Shown: positions 51,230-59,967, numbered from the stretch's first letter. The stretch is DNA of 64,000 nt from Rhizobacter terrae (GCF_003852895.1 NZ_QUSW01000009.1:1-64000); one strand, 5' to 3'. Notes: generated by a model from the sequence alone, not told the origin. A program made the numbers and translations.

Positions 51230-51774
51230 AGCGAACGCATCAACGGCGCGAGGAAGCCGGCATCGCAGCCGACTTTTTCGCAGGCTTTGTTGGCAAAGCG
51301 CAGGAAGCGCAGCAGGCGCCCCTGGTTCTCGGGCTTCAGCGCGTCGACCAGCTCGAGCGGAAAGGCACGGATCAACGCAGTCATCGTGTCCGTCAGGCGT
51401 TGGACTTCGGCCGCGTCCATCACGCGATCGAGGCCCAGGGCCTCGATGGCAGCTGGCCCGTCGAGCGCTGCAACGTCACCCAGGCCGTACTGCATCAGCA
51501 GCGGCAGCCGGTGCATCTCGTCGGGCAGGTCGGCGCCGCAGAGGACGCAATCGACCTGGAGCAACAGCTCGGCGATCTTGACCCTCACCAGGGCGGCCAC
51601 CTCGGACTGCTCACGGGCGCCTTCGAGGTCTTCGAGGTAGGCGTACAGCTCCGTCATCAGCAGCCAAGCCGCCGTGACGATCGCCTTGACGTGGGTCGTG
51701 GATCGAAACTGATAGCCCGCACCCAAGCGTGGGAACCAGCAGATGGCCGGCGGGACTTCACTGTGCAGCTGCAT
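51226..51774 (-). CDS. Unknown helical protein of the uncharacterised operon
   Basis: I do not recognise this 182-residue protein. It is mostly helical and acidic, with a Trp- and Pro-containing start (PPAICWFPRLGAGYQFRSTTH) and a central LLMTELYAYLEDLEGAREQSEV region that could form a coiled coil or helical hairpin. Four cysteines (in ICWF, VDCVLCG and KACEKVGCD) are scattered in two pairs, which might bind metal but do not form a standard finger. The start at ATG 51774 has a strong ribosome site, AAGGAG, and lies 17 bases inside the end of the nucleotidyltransferase gene. Its end overlaps the aminotransferase start. Confidence 0.7.
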   Translation of the reverse strand: MQLHSEVPPAICWFPRLGAGYQFRSTTHVKAIVTAAWLLMTELYAYLEDLEGAREQSEVAALVRVKIAELLLQVDCVLCGADLPDEMHRLPLLMQYGLGDVAALDGPAAIEALGLDRVMDAAEVQRLTDTMTALIRAFPLELVDALKPENQGRLLRFLRFANKACEKVGCDAGFLAPLMRSL

Positions 51775-52879
51775 CGGCCGGCTCCTTGGTGTTGACTGCG
51801 TCGGGAGCCCGCAACGAGCAAGCCCACTCACCGCAGCGCACGGCTCGCAGCAGGCGCTGCGCGTGGTCCGGCGGCAGCGATCTCAAGCCGTCGAGGTCGG
51901 CGGGTGTTTCAGGCAAGGCGGCAGACGATTCCATCCGGGACCATGCGGCGTCGCCGTGAATGAACGCCGAGCGGGCGTCCATCGGTGAGTGAAGGTGCTC
52001 TGTGGGTGCCGGGTGGTGGAGGGCGGCGGAGGGGCCCTGCGTGAGCAGACGGGCGAGGTCGGCACGCAGTTGGTCCAGCAGGTCCAACGACCGGCTGGTG
52101 TGGGTGGCGGGCTCAGTCAGGGCAGCCCACAACCGGGATGCAGTTCGCTGGAGAGCGGCATCGAGGATGTCCATGCCGCCACCTTGCGCGAGGGTCCAGC
52201 GGCGCAGCGTCCACTTCTTGTTCGACACCACCCAGCCGCCCAGCGAGAGCAGGACGCTCATCGCTGAAAGACAGGCATTCAGCAGATAGCCGCGAGCCGC
52301 ATGGGTTTCGCCCGCACGTGCCGCCAGCCAGGCACATGCATGCGCTTGCTGGAGTGTGTCGAAGTCGGCAGCCGCCACGATGTGCGCCGTGCTGCCCAGA
52401 TGGGAAACGAAGGGCGTTCCACCGCGGAGTTCGACGCCGTAGACAAGGCGCTCCAGATACTTGCGCCGCACCGGATTCGTGGCGTCCCAGCGTTGATAGC
52501 CGGCGAGCAGATCGGGCAGGTCGCACCGGGCCAGCGCGGACCACGCAGCGAAGGATGTCTCGACGTCGGCGGCGCAGAAAGGGAGTAGCTCGACGTGCTG
52601 ACCCTGGTGGTGGATCTGCGTGGCCATCTGCGCCCTGCTGACAGCCTGGGTCGAGATGCAGATGAGATCGATGTCGCTCGTGGCCGTCGCAATGCCGTGG
52701 ACCGGGGAACTGGTGAGAAGCAACAGCGCGTCCTCAAACCCTTGCTTGTGAGCGAGTCTTGACAATTCCTCCTGGGGCAGTCCGCGTGAGTTCAGGAACT
52801 CAAGGGCGTTCGCCGTCAGGAATGCTGGGTAGTCCACGTCGATTCCAATGCTTTCAGATGGCGGCCGAAGCCGCACCAC
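51758..52879 (-). CDS. Nucleotidyltransferase-fold protein
   Basis: The 373-residue protein has the minimal signature of the Pol-beta-type nucleotidyltransferase fold near its N-terminus: HGIATATSDIDLICIS, with Ser68-Asp69 and Asp71 as in G-x-S-D-x-D. A third acidic residue is probably the Glu of HVELLPF. The remaining 250 residues are helical and resemble the C-terminal domains of aminoglycoside- or tRNA-type transferases only in general. It is the first clear gene of the long minus-strand operon. The GTG start at 52879 has no good ribosome site, so the true start may be further in. It might adenylylate or uridylylate a metabolite or protein of the pathway; no substrate is evident. Confidence 0.7.
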   Translation of the reverse strand: MVRLRPPSESIGIDVDYPAFLTANALEFLNSRGLPQEELSRLAHKQGFEDALLLLTSSPVHGIATATSDIDLICISTQAVSRAQMATQIHHQGQHVELLPFCAADVETSFAAWSALARCDLPDLLAGYQRWDATNPVRRKYLERLVYGVELRGGTPFVSHLGSTAHIVAAADFDTLQQAHACAWLAARAGETHAARGYLLNACLSAMSVLLSLGGWVVSNKKWTLRRWTLAQGGGMDILDAALQRTASRLWAALTEPATHTSRSLDLLDQLRADLARLLTQGPSAALHHPAPTEHLHSPMDARSAFIHGDAAWSRMESSAALPETPADLDGLRSLPPDHAQRLLRAVRCGEWACSLRAPDAVNTKEPADAAAQ

Positions 52880-52894
52880 AGAACACGGCAGGCG

Positions 52895-53689
52895 TCAGGC
52901 GAACGCGTAGGGGCCGGCGAAGGCCCCGATCTGGCTGGTGTGGCTGACCATGCCGATGTGTTCATCCCACAGATGCAACATGCAGCCCCTGGGGCCAACA
53001 TGGCTGCTGGGCTGCGCGGTGGGGCGCAACTGCAGGTCTATTTCAGTCACCGTGCTGGGACAGGTGCAGACGACGGTGTTGGCCCAGCGGCGCAGCATGG
53101 ACCGGTGAACGTGTCCGCACAGCACGATCTCGACGTTCCCGGCCTGCTTCAGCACGGCTTCCAGCGGCCGAGGGTCGACGTAGCGGTATTCGTCCATGTA
53201 CGGAATGCCGCAGAAGAAGGGCGGATGGTGAAGCATCACCACCGTGGGTTTGCTCGTGTTGCTCTGGAGCACGTCGGACAGCCACTGAAGACCGGCGACG
53301 TCGATGCTGCCGTGATGGTGGCCGGGCACGCAGGAATCCAGGCCGATGATCCTGACTTCGTGGTCATCGACGCAGTAGTGCAAGGGCCCGCTGCCGGGCA
53401 GGTAGCTTTGGTCGGCGAAGGCCTTGCGGAAGTTTTCGCGATGGTCATGGTTGCCCGGAATCGCCAGGTAGGGAATGCGCATCGAGGCCAACAACGCCTT
53501 CGCGACTTCGTACTCTGCAGGACTGCCTTCATCGACCAGGTCGCCCGTGACGAGCACGAGGTCAGGGCGCTGATCCATCTGCAGCAGGTGCTCGATGGCT
53601 TCGCCGAGCATTTGGTTGGAGTCCACGACTCCCTGGTATTTCACGCCGTGAGGGCGGACGTGCAAATCCGACAGTTGTGCAATCAGCAT
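52895..53689 (-). CDS. Metallophosphoesterase, CpdA-like cyclic nucleotide phosphodiesterase
   Basis: The 264-residue protein has the five blocks of calcineurin-like phosphoesterases: QLSDLHV, VTGDLVDEG, IPGNHDHREN, MLHHPPF and LCGHVHRSML. The order and the length match class III cyclic-nucleotide phosphodiesterases such as CpdA/Icc, which hydrolyse cAMP in the cytoplasm, though some relatives act on other phosphoesters. The start at ATG 53689 is chosen since GGAG lies seven bases upstream; an ATG at 53695 is too close to it. It is on the same strand as, and 16 bases upstream of, the nucleotidyltransferase gene. It may thus be the first gene of the long operon, with the promoter in the 340-base region before it. 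Confidence 0.88.
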   Translation of the reverse strand: MLIAQLSDLHVRPHGVKYQGVVDSNQMLGEAIEHLLQMDQRPDLVLVTGDLVDEGSPAEYEVAKALLASMRIPYLAIPGNHDHRENFRKAFADQSYLPGSGPLHYCVDDHEVRIIGLDSCVPGHHHGSIDVAGLQWLSDVLQSNTSKPTVVMLHHPPFFCGIPYMDEYRYVDPRPLEAVLKQAGNVEIVLCGHVHRSMLRRWANTVVCTCPSTVTEIDLQLRPTAQPSSHVGPRGCMLHLWDEHIGMVSHTSQIGAFAGPYAFA

Positions 53690-54033
53690 TCGCATACTCC
53701 CTGTGCCGGAGGGCACTACGCGATAGACGTTTAAGACGTCGTATGGATTTGAATGCTGTCTTAACGGTGTAGAGGATCCTATTCGCCAAACGGCGTATTT
53801 GCCCGAAAAGTTCGCGCGCCAATGCTCGCCGCCATGCCAACCACCGAGCTGCCGCCGAGATCGCCTCATCTGGCAACGCTTGGCACCATGCTGGTTCGCA
53901 GCGATGAGCACCTGATCGATGCGCTCTCACACACCATCATCAAGCATCCATGCACACTGATTGATCATCTCAAGTGCCGGTCGATTGCCGCACCAAATCG
54001 CACCTCTTTGGCGCAACTGGATTTGGATGATGC
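53690..54033. other. Divergent intergenic region (344 bases)
   Basis: This stretch separates the minus-strand phosphodiesterase gene from the plus-strand Bcr/CflA exporter gene and is visibly richer in A+T than its surroundings near 53720-53790. It contains a perfect inverted repeat TTAAGAC/GTCTTAA (53731-53737 and 53758-53764, 20-base spacer) 42 bases before the phosphodiesterase start, which could be an operator. A direct repeat AGACGT is found twice at 53725-53739. A 74-codon frame at 53822-54046 has no ribosome site and no family match, and I do not call it. No RNA gene is seen. Confidence 0.5.
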
Positions 54034-55263
54034 ATGGCTTCGATGAGCAGGCTTCCCAGCGAACCGTCGCGCCGGGAATTTGTCGCCATCGTTGCAGCAA
54101 TCATGGCCGTCAATGCGCTGGCCATCGACACGATGCTGGCTGCGCTGCCATCCATCGGCGACACGTTCCATGTCCGTCCAGTGACGAGGCTGACGTGGAT
54201 CGTGACGGCGTACGTCCTGGGGTATGGCGTGGCGCTGCCCGTGTTTGGCACCCTGGCTGACCAGTTCGGACGCAGGCGTTTGCTGCTTGGCGGGCTGGCT
54301 GTCTATGCAGTGTGTGCCGCGCTGGCTGCCAGCGCCGGCAGCTTGTCCGAGCTTGTGGCCTTGCGTGTTCTCCAAGGCATGGGCGGTGCCTGCAGCGTGA
54401 TGGCGTTGGCCATCGTGCGTGATCGGTACAGCGGTGCCGAGATGTCCCGCATCGTTTCGCTGTCATTCGCGACGTTCATCGTTGTCCCGGTGCTGGCGCC
54501 AGGTCTGGGCCAACTGATGCTGTCGGGCCTGTCGTGGCGTTGGATATTCGGGTTCATCGCCGCTTGCGGTGGCTTGACGCTGGCGTGGGTGGCCTGCCGT
54601 TTGCCGGAATCGCTTCCGGTGCAGCGACGTCTTCCATTCTCTGCGCGAGGCTTCGCTTCGACGTTGCATGCGCTGGGGTCGGACAGGGCATTCGTGTCCT
54701 ATACGTTGGCGACCACCGCCATGCTCGGCGCCTTGTTTGGCCTGATCAACTCCTGCCAGCCGCTGCTCGCGCAGGTGTTCCATGCACCTCACCTGTTTCC
54801 CTTGGTATTCGGCGGCATGGCCGCCTCCGTCGCAGCGTCGGCCCTTGTCAACCAGCGCGTCACGTCGCGCATCGGGGTGCGTCGAGCAGCCCGTCGCGCG
54901 CTGCTGGCCTACCTCGTGCTGGCCAGTGTCCACGCCGCCGTGGCGTGGCTGGGTTTCGAAAATCTGGCCTGGTTCATCGGGCTGCAGGCGCCGCTGATGT
55001 TCTGCTTCGGCCTTGCAGTGTCGAACTTCGGGACGGCCGCCATGGAAAGCGTGGGGCGCATCGCAGGAACAGCCGCCTCGGTGCAGGGTGCGATCACCAA
55101 TGTGGGAGGCGGCCTGATCGGTGTCGTCATCGGTCAGCAGTTCGATTCAAAGGCCATGGCGTTGACCGTGGGGACGCTGCTGTGCGCATGCACTGCCTGG
55201 TCAGCAGCCTGGTGCGCTAAGCCAGCCCGGCGGCATCCCGATAACTCGCGGCTTCTTCGATGA
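54034..55263 (+). CDS. Bcr/CflA-type MFS multidrug exporter
   Basis: The 409-residue protein has twelve predicted helices and is typical of the Bcr/CflA drug:proton antiporter subfamily. The N-terminal AIDTMLAALPSI carries the conserved acidic residue in TM1, GTLADQFGRRRLLLGG is the MFS loop 2-3 motif, and LRVLQGMGGACSVM follows in TM4. It should export small hydrophobic or amphipathic compounds. The ATG at 54034 and one at 54043 are both possible. Its end overlaps the end of the convergent LysR gene by 47 bases. It might protect the cell against, or export, the product of the neighbouring operon, but no sequence link shows it. Confidence 0.88.
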   Translation: MASMSRLPSEPSRREFVAIVAAIMAVNALAIDTMLAALPSIGDTFHVRPVTRLTWIVTAYVLGYGVALPVFGTLADQFGRRRLLLGGLAVYAVCAALAASAGSLSELVALRVLQGMGGACSVMALAIVRDRYSGAEMSRIVSLSFATFIVVPVLAPGLGQLMLSGLSWRWIFGFIAACGGLTLAWVACRLPESLPVQRRLPFSARGFASTLHALGSDRAFVSYTLATTAMLGALFGLINSCQPLLAQVFHAPHLFPLVFGGMAASVAASALVNQRVTSRIGVRRAARRALLAYLVLASVHAAVAWLGFENLAWFIGLQAPLMFCFGLAVSNFGTAAMESVGRIAGTAASVQGAITNVGGGLIGVVIGQQFDSKAMALTVGTLLCACTAWSAAWCAKPARRHPDNSRLLR

Positions 55264-56128
55264 GCCAGTCCCGGAACGCACTCAGCGTGGCATTCTCAGA
55301 CTTGCGTTCGGGATAGATCAGGTAGTACGACCGATCGCTCAGGTAGGCATGCCGGACCACCTCGATCAATCGACCGGCGCGCAGTTCTTCTTCGATCAGG
55401 AAGCGCGGGATCAGCGCAATGCCCAGGCCCTGGATGGCCGCTTCGGTGAGCATCGAGAACAGCTCCAGGCGGGGGCCCACCATGTCGTTCTCGACTTCCA
55501 TCTGCAGCGACGAGAACCAGTGGCGCCAGGCGTAGGGACGGGTGGACTGTTGCAGCAGCACGTAGCGGCGCAGCGAGCCCGGCTTCAAAGTGCGAAGCGG
55601 TGCGATCAATGCCGGACTGGCTACCGCGATCAGGTTTTCGCGCATCAGGAAATGCGCTTCGGTGCCCGGCCAGGCGGCGTCGCCGGCATAGATCGCCGCG
55701 TCCAGCGGTGTCTCGTCGAACAAGAACGGTCGCACCCGAGGCGCCAGATTCACATTCACGCCCGGGTGCGCCTTCGCGAAGGCGGCCAGGCGCGGCAGCA
55801 GCCATTTCGTGCCGAAGGTCGGCACCACTCCGAGCTCCAGCGTACCGCCCGCGCCGCCTTGTGCCATCAGCTCCAGCGTGTCGCGCTCGAGTTCGTCCAG
55901 ACGCGCGCTCACCTGGTGGTGATAGCTGACGCCTGCTTCGGTGAGCGTGATGCCGCGCTTGGTTCGGCGAAACAGCTTCACGCCGAGGAAGTCTTCGAGA
56001 CTGGCCACCTGCCGGCACACCGCGCTCTGCGTGACGGCCAGTTCGGCCGCTGCCCGCGTGAAGCTCTGGTGCCGCGCGGCAGACTCGAAGGCTGTCAACG
56101 CGGCGGTGGACGGAATTTTTCTGCGCAT
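55217..56128 (-). CDS. LysR-family regulator, GcvA/GcdR-like
   Basis: The 303-residue protein has the N-terminal winged helix-turn-helix of LysR regulators (ALTAFESAARHQSFTRAAAELAVTQSAVCRQVASLE) and a substrate-binding domain from about residue 90 on. The form STAALTAFESAARHQSF is typical for the GcvA-like branch, to which regulators of glutaryl-CoA dehydrogenase genes belong. It lies divergent from gcdH with 194 bases between the starts, the usual LysR arrangement. It therefore probably controls gcdH in response to glutarate, a lysine-catabolism intermediate or a related acid. The ATG is preceded by a purine-rich stretch. The C-terminal coding end overlaps the exporter gene. Confidence 0.92.
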   Translation of the reverse strand: MRRKIPSTAALTAFESAARHQSFTRAAAELAVTQSAVCRQVASLEDFLGVKLFRRTKRGITLTEAGVSYHHQVSARLDELERDTLELMAQGGAGGTLELGVVPTFGTKWLLPRLAAFAKAHPGVNVNLAPRVRPFLFDETPLDAAIYAGDAAWPGTEAHFLMRENLIAVASPALIAPLRTLKPGSLRRYVLLQQSTRPYAWRHWFSSLQMEVENDMVGPRLELFSMLTEAAIQGLGIALIPRFLIEEELRAGRLIEVVRHAYLSDRSYYLIYPERKSENATLSAFRDWLIEEAASYRDAAGLA

Positions 56129-56228
56129 GGCGATTTGCTCTTCCTAGGGGTGCGCCGCCACGGAGTTCCGAAAACGCAGAACCTCGTGCCAACAATTCGT
56201 TTGCACCGAGTGGCTTGTCGAACCTACA

Positions 56229-56258
56229 TTGACCTGAAGTTCGCGCATTTCCCATAGT
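56229..56258 (+). promoter_or_regulatory. Candidate sigma-70 promoter of gcdH
   Basis: TTGACC (56229-56234) and CATAGT (56253-56258) are separated by 18 bases and lie 65 bases upstream of the gcdH start, in the divergent region with the LysR gene. The -35 matches five of six consensus bases; the -10 is weaker (three or four of six). It overlaps the area where a LysR protein would be expected to bind. Confidence 0.35.
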
Positions 56259-56322
56259 AAGGGATGCATGAACCGTGAAGTCTCCTCCAGGTCGGTTTTC
56301 TACTTTTCACGGCGGTTTTGAT

Positions 56323-57510
56323 ATGCACTCTTCGAACACCATGGATTCGTTTCAATGGGACGACCCCTTGTTGCTCGATCAACAGCTCAGCGATGAGGAG
56401 CGCATGGTGCGTGACTCCGCCAACAGCTACTGCCAGGAGCGGCTGGCGCCGCGCGTGCTGGAATCCTTCCGGCACGAGAAGACCGACCCCGCCGTCTTTC
56501 GCGAGATGGGCGAGCTGGGCCTGCTCGGCGCGACGATTCCCGCGGCCTACGGCGGTGCCGGCATGAACTACGTGTGCTACGGACTCATCGCCCGCGAGGT
56601 CGAACGCGTGGACTCGGGATACCGTTCGATGATGAGCGTGCAGTCGTCGCTGGTGATGGTGCCGATCCACGAGTTCGCCCATGAAGCCCAGAAGCAGAAG
56701 TACCTGCCAAAACTGGCTTCGGGCGAGTGGATCGGCTGCTTCGGCCTCACCGAGCCCAACCATGGGTCCGACCCCGGCAGCATGGTCACCCGAGCACGCA
56801 AGGTCGCGGGCGGCTACTCGCTCAGCGGCAGCAAGATGTGGATCACCAACAGCCCGATCGCCGATGTCTTCGTCGTCTGGGCGAAGGACGATGAAGGCGC
56901 CATCCGCGGCTTCATCCTGGAGAAGGGCTGGAAGGGGCTGAGCGCCCCTGCGATCCACGGCAAGGTGGGCCTGCGCACGTCCATCACCGGCGAGATCGTG
57001 ATGGACGACGTGTTCTGCCCGGAAGAGAACGCTTTCCCCGAAGTGCGGGGCCTGAAAGGGCCTTTCACCTGCCTCAACAGCGCCCGCTACGGCATCGCCT
57101 GGGGCGCACTGGGTGCGGCAGAGGACTGCTGGTTCCGCGCCCGCCAGTACACCATGGACCGCAAGCAGTTCGGCAAGCCGCTGGCCGCCAACCAGTTGAT
57201 CCAGAAGAAGCTCGCCGACATGCAGACGGAGGTGACGCTGGGCCTGCAAGCTTGCCTGCGCCTGGGCCGCATGAAGGACGAAGGCACGGCAGCGGTGGAG
57301 ATCACGTCCATCATGAAGCGCAACTCCTGCGGCAAGTCACTGGACATCGCCCGCATGGCACGCGACATGATGGGCGGCAACGGCATCAGCGATGAGTTCG
57401 GCGTCGCACGCCATCTCGTGAATCTCGAGGTGGTGAACACCTACGAGGGCACGCATGATGTGCATGCGCTGATCCTTGGGCGGGCCATCACCGGCATTGC
57501 TGCCTTTTGA
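56323..57510 (+). CDS. gcdH: Glutaryl-CoA dehydrogenase
   Basis: This 395-residue FAD enzyme of the acyl-CoA dehydrogenase family oxidises and decarboxylates glutaryl-CoA to crotonyl-CoA in the breakdown of lysine, tryptophan and glutarate. The segments [16 protein letters not shown] and [16 protein letters not shown] bind FAD and substrate as in GcdH. The catalytic glutamate is in [20 protein letters not shown], a version of the motif specific for the glutaryl-CoA branch. [20 protein letters not shown] sequence (here [14 protein letters not shown]) is also typical. Start ATG 56323 gives the usual N-terminus; an upstream frame from 56275 is possible but lacks support. The divergent LysR gene supports this assignment. 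Confidence 0.94.
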   Translation: MHSSNTMDSFQWDDPLLLDQQLSDEERMVRDSANSYCQERLAPRVLESFRHEKTDPAVFREMGELGLLGATIPAAYGGAGMNYVCYGLIAREVERVDSGYRSMMSVQSSLVMVPIHEFAHEAQKQKYLPKLASGEWIGCFGLTEPNHGSDPGSMVTRARKVAGGYSLSGSKMWITNSPIADVFVVWAKDDEGAIRGFILEKGWKGLSAPAIHGKVGLRTSITGEIVMDDVFCPEENAFPEVRGLKGPFTCLNSARYGIAWGALGAAEDCWFRARQYTMDRKQFGKPLAANQLIQKKLADMQTEVTLGLQACLRLGRMKDEGTAAVEITSIMKRNSCGKSLDIARMARDMMGGNGISDEFGVARHLVNLEVVNTYEGTHDVHALILGRAITGIAAF

Positions 57511-57548
57511 TCGGGGAGTCGGGTGGCCAGCCTGAGGGCAGGAGCGAG

Positions 57549-57573
57549 TTCGCAAAACCCGGCACGTGTTCGT
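57549..57573 (+). promoter_or_regulatory. PIP-box-like element upstream of the harpin-like gene
   Basis: The sequence is TTCGC, exactly 15 bases, then TTCGT. It fits the relaxed plant-inducible-promoter consensus TTCGB-N15-TTCGB used by HrpX/HrpB-type activators of type III secretion genes in Xanthomonas, Ralstonia and Acidovorax. It ends 67 bases before the start of the harpin-like gene. A -10-like YANNNT element, CAATCT, is at 57617, somewhat further downstream than the usual 30-32 bases, so activity is not certain. Confidence 0.5.
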
Positions 57574-57640
57574 TTTTTCAAGGCACGGGGCCGATACCAA
57601 GACGGAATCATCAGAGCAATCTTGTCGAGCGAGATTCGTG

Positions 57641-58831
57641 ATGCGTTTGAGCAACCTGATCCCGATGCTGCTGTACCTCGGCAACCTGGACAGCCCGGAC
57701 AAGCCCGGCGGACTGCGGCATCAGCTGGCGAACCTGCAGGCGAACTCAATCGACGCGGGTGTGTCGCCTGCCGACGTGCCCGGAGGAACGAACCGTGGCC
57801 TGGACGACTGGCTGAAGGGGGCAGGGCAGGACCCCTCTGCTGGGCTGGACACCGGCTCGGCTGAAGGCGTGCCGGGCCTCGATGGCGCGCAGGGCGACTG
57901 GGCCAGTTCCGACGCGGCGGACGCGTCGCTCGACAACGATGCACAGCAAACCACCGCCGGCCCGGAACTCGACCAGATGCTTGAGTTCATGCGCAGCTTC
58001 GTCGACATGCTGGAACAGATGCAGACCGCGCGCAGGGGTGGCGGAGGTGCTGATGGCGATCAACAGGCTGCCGGCCTCGGCGATCCATCGGCCAAGAACA
58101 CGGGATCGCCAAACGTTCCAGCACAACAGGTTCCCCAGACCAGCGAACCGGCCAAGCCCACGGAGGGGAAGGGCGACCGCAAGCAATACACCCTCGATGG
58201 CGGCGGCTCGTACACCCACCACCTTGTCAACGACACCGACAAACCGATGGACATCGCCTACTTCAAGAACAACGGCCCTGGCCCGCACCCGGGCATGAGC
58301 GGGGAGAGCCTGAAGGTTCACCTCGAACCCGGGGAGACCGCCGACGTGTCGATTCCCGACAACTGGCAAGGCCGCGCGCAGAAGTACGGCGGCAAGATGG
58401 ACGATCCCGCCACCTGGGCCGAATTCAACAACGAGCCCGCCGACGCATCAAAAGGCCGCAACGAGGCCAAGACCTGGTTCGATGTCAGCAAGATCCCCGG
58501 TGGCAATGCGAACGTGACGATGAAGACCGGCGACGGCGTGACTGCCGGCTCCGACCACAGCATGCTGGAGGCGGCCAAGAAGGACCCGCGCGCCGCCAAC
58601 CTGTTGACGAAGGATGCAGCGGGTAACGATGTCTTCAAGCCGGCTCAGGGCTTCGACGGCAAGACCAACAAGGACGTCGTCGACTTCTTCACGCAGTACG
58701 AGCCGGAAAAGGCGCAGGGCGTCGATGGCAACGCCAAGGGCAAGTTCGACAACTACATCCTGCCGAACAACGACAGCGCCACGCGGGTGTCGCAGTCCAG
58801 GGAGATGACGCTGACCTTTGGGCAACTATGA
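57641..58831 (+). CDS. Cysteine-free, glycine-rich secreted-protein candidate with thaumatin-like domain
   Basis: The 396-residue protein has no cysteine. Its N-terminal half is rich in Gly, Asp, Ala and Gln. It holds a short amphipathic helix LDQMLEFMRSFVDMLEQMQ (about 108-128) followed by a Gly-rich stretch, the composition of harpins. The C-terminal half, from about residue 185, looks like a thaumatin-type fold without its disulphides: LEPGETADVSIPDNWQGR (Asn241 area), TWAEFN (258-263) and TWFDVSKIPGGN (278-289) follow the order of thaumatin landmarks. There is no Sec signal peptide. With the PIP-box-like element upstream, type III secretion is a reasonable hypothesis. The start at 57641 has only a weak ribosome site; an earlier frame to 57566 adds a Cys-containing stretch. 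Confidence 0.65.
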   Translation: MRLSNLIPMLLYLGNLDSPDKPGGLRHQLANLQANSIDAGVSPADVPGGTNRGLDDWLKGAGQDPSAGLDTGSAEGVPGLDGAQGDWASSDAADASLDNDAQQTTAGPELDQMLEFMRSFVDMLEQMQTARRGGGGADGDQQAAGLGDPSAKNTGSPNVPAQQVPQTSEPAKPTEGKGDRKQYTLDGGGSYTHHLVNDTDKPMDIAYFKNNGPGPHPGMSGESLKVHLEPGETADVSIPDNWQGRAQKYGGKMDDPATWAEFNNEPADASKGRNEAKTWFDVSKIPGGNANVTMKTGDGVTAGSDHSMLEAAKKDPRAANLLTKDAAGNDVFKPAQGFDGKTNKDVVDFFTQYEPEKAQGVDGNAKGKFDNYILPNNDSATRVSQSREMTLTFGQL

Positions 58832-59022
58832 TCAGGGATGGCGTCCGGTGAAAGTTGAGCCATGGCTGCGTGCGGCACTCGCTGTGACTTTGTTCGCTGC
58901 TTCTAGCGATTCACCCCGAAGTCTGGCGAGGAAAATAGGTGCTACCGCCTCTCAGGCCAGCTGCATCCCGCGCGGCCGAGAGACTCGCTTTGGCCAGGAA
59001 CCCAACAAGTTCTTCGCTAGCC

Positions 59023-59967
59023 ATGGGAAAACTCGGCCTTCTGATACTGATCGTTGCCGCTTTGCTGGGTGCCGCTCTGGTCACCGCTTTTCGTTCCGCC
59101 ATGCAAGAGCGACCGCCACCGTCGCGCCCTCAAATCTCCGAACTGATCCACCCAGGTTCGCAGCCGGCTGTCGAGCCAGCTGCAAGTCCCGCCGTTGGAG
59201 CAACGAGCCAGGCGATCAGGCGGATCACCCCGTTTGACCTGCGTCCGGGATGGCCCGAGTTGGAACAAGCGCGCTATTCACAGGACCCACAGGTGATTGT
59301 CAAAGGTCTCAAAGCCTTGCAGGACTGCGCGGGCTACATGAACAACTCCGAGTTGGCGACGACAACGTCTCTTGCAGAGTCCAGGGCCATGACCAGCCTC
59401 CGCCGGGAGGAGCGTCTGGCGGCCGCGAAGGCCCTGGTGACACGCTGTCAGGGCTTCCCGTCGCAACTTGTCGGCCCCAATGAAGAGTCGCAGATGTGGG
59501 CGAGGGCCGCGGCACTCGGAAGCGCAGAAGCATTGGCCTATCAATACCAGCTGAGTATGTCCAACAACACCGCTGCCGCTCTCGCCGACGGTTCGCTGAG
59601 GGCCAAGATGTGCGCGTTGATTGTGCAGGGCCAGGAGAATCCTGAGGCGTTGGAGGTCTCGGGCCACCTGGTCGCCGCTGCGCTGAAGCCTTCCATCCTC
59701 AGGTCGACGGGCAATGGCCTGTCCAAGAGAAATCTGAGTGAAGCGGTTCAACTCGCTGCGTGCAAGCTCGGCAGCAAGAACTCGCCATGTATTCGTGATT
59801 CGGTCATGCTGGCAGGACTTTGCGCGATCGCAGGTGAATGCGATCTGAGATCCGAACTCGATTTGGATCTTCGAATGATGACCGACACAGAGAGGTCTGG
59901 TGTGGAAGCCTTGGCGAAGGAGATCTTGGTGCGCGTCGCGGCGCGAAACTGCGAAGGCCTTTTCTGA
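59023..59967 (+). CDS. Membrane-anchored protein of unknown function
   Basis: The 314-residue protein has an N-terminal hydrophobic segment (MGKLGLLILIVAALLGAALV) followed by a Pro-rich linker (ERPPPSRP) and a helical domain of about 230 residues on the outer face. It is probably an uncleaved signal anchor. The domain has five cysteines (in QDCAGY, TRCQGF, MCAL, LAACKLG and others) that may form disulphides in the periplasm. I recognise no family. The start at 59023 is set by the signal-anchor position; no strong ribosome site is seen. It lies 191 bases after the harpin-like gene and may or may not be linked to it. Its lower GC and mixed codon use hint at a variable region. Confidence 0.6.
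   Translation: MGKLGLLILIVAALLGAALVTAFRSAMQERPPPSRPQISELIHPGSQPAVEPAASPAVGATSQAIRRITPFDLRPGWPELEQARYSQDPQVIVKGLKALQDCAGYMNNSELATTTSLAESRAMTSLRREERLAAAKALVTRCQGFPSQLVGPNEESQMWARAAALGSAEALAYQYQLSMSNNTAAALADGSLRAKMCALIVQGQENPEALEVSGHLVAAALKPSILRSTGNGLSKRNLSEAVQLAACKLGSKNSPCIRDSVMLAGLCAIAGECDLRSELDLDLRMMTDTERSGVEALAKEILVRVAARNCEGLF

Noticed and set aside
53822-54046. Short plus-strand frame of 74 codons before the Bcr/CflA exporter
   Set aside because: No ribosome site, no family resemblance, overlaps the exporter start; likely chance in the intergenic region.
57566-57640. N-terminal extension of the harpin-like gene
   Set aside because: Adds a Cys/Arg/Ser stretch in the promoter region just after the PIP-box-like element; the later ATG fits better.
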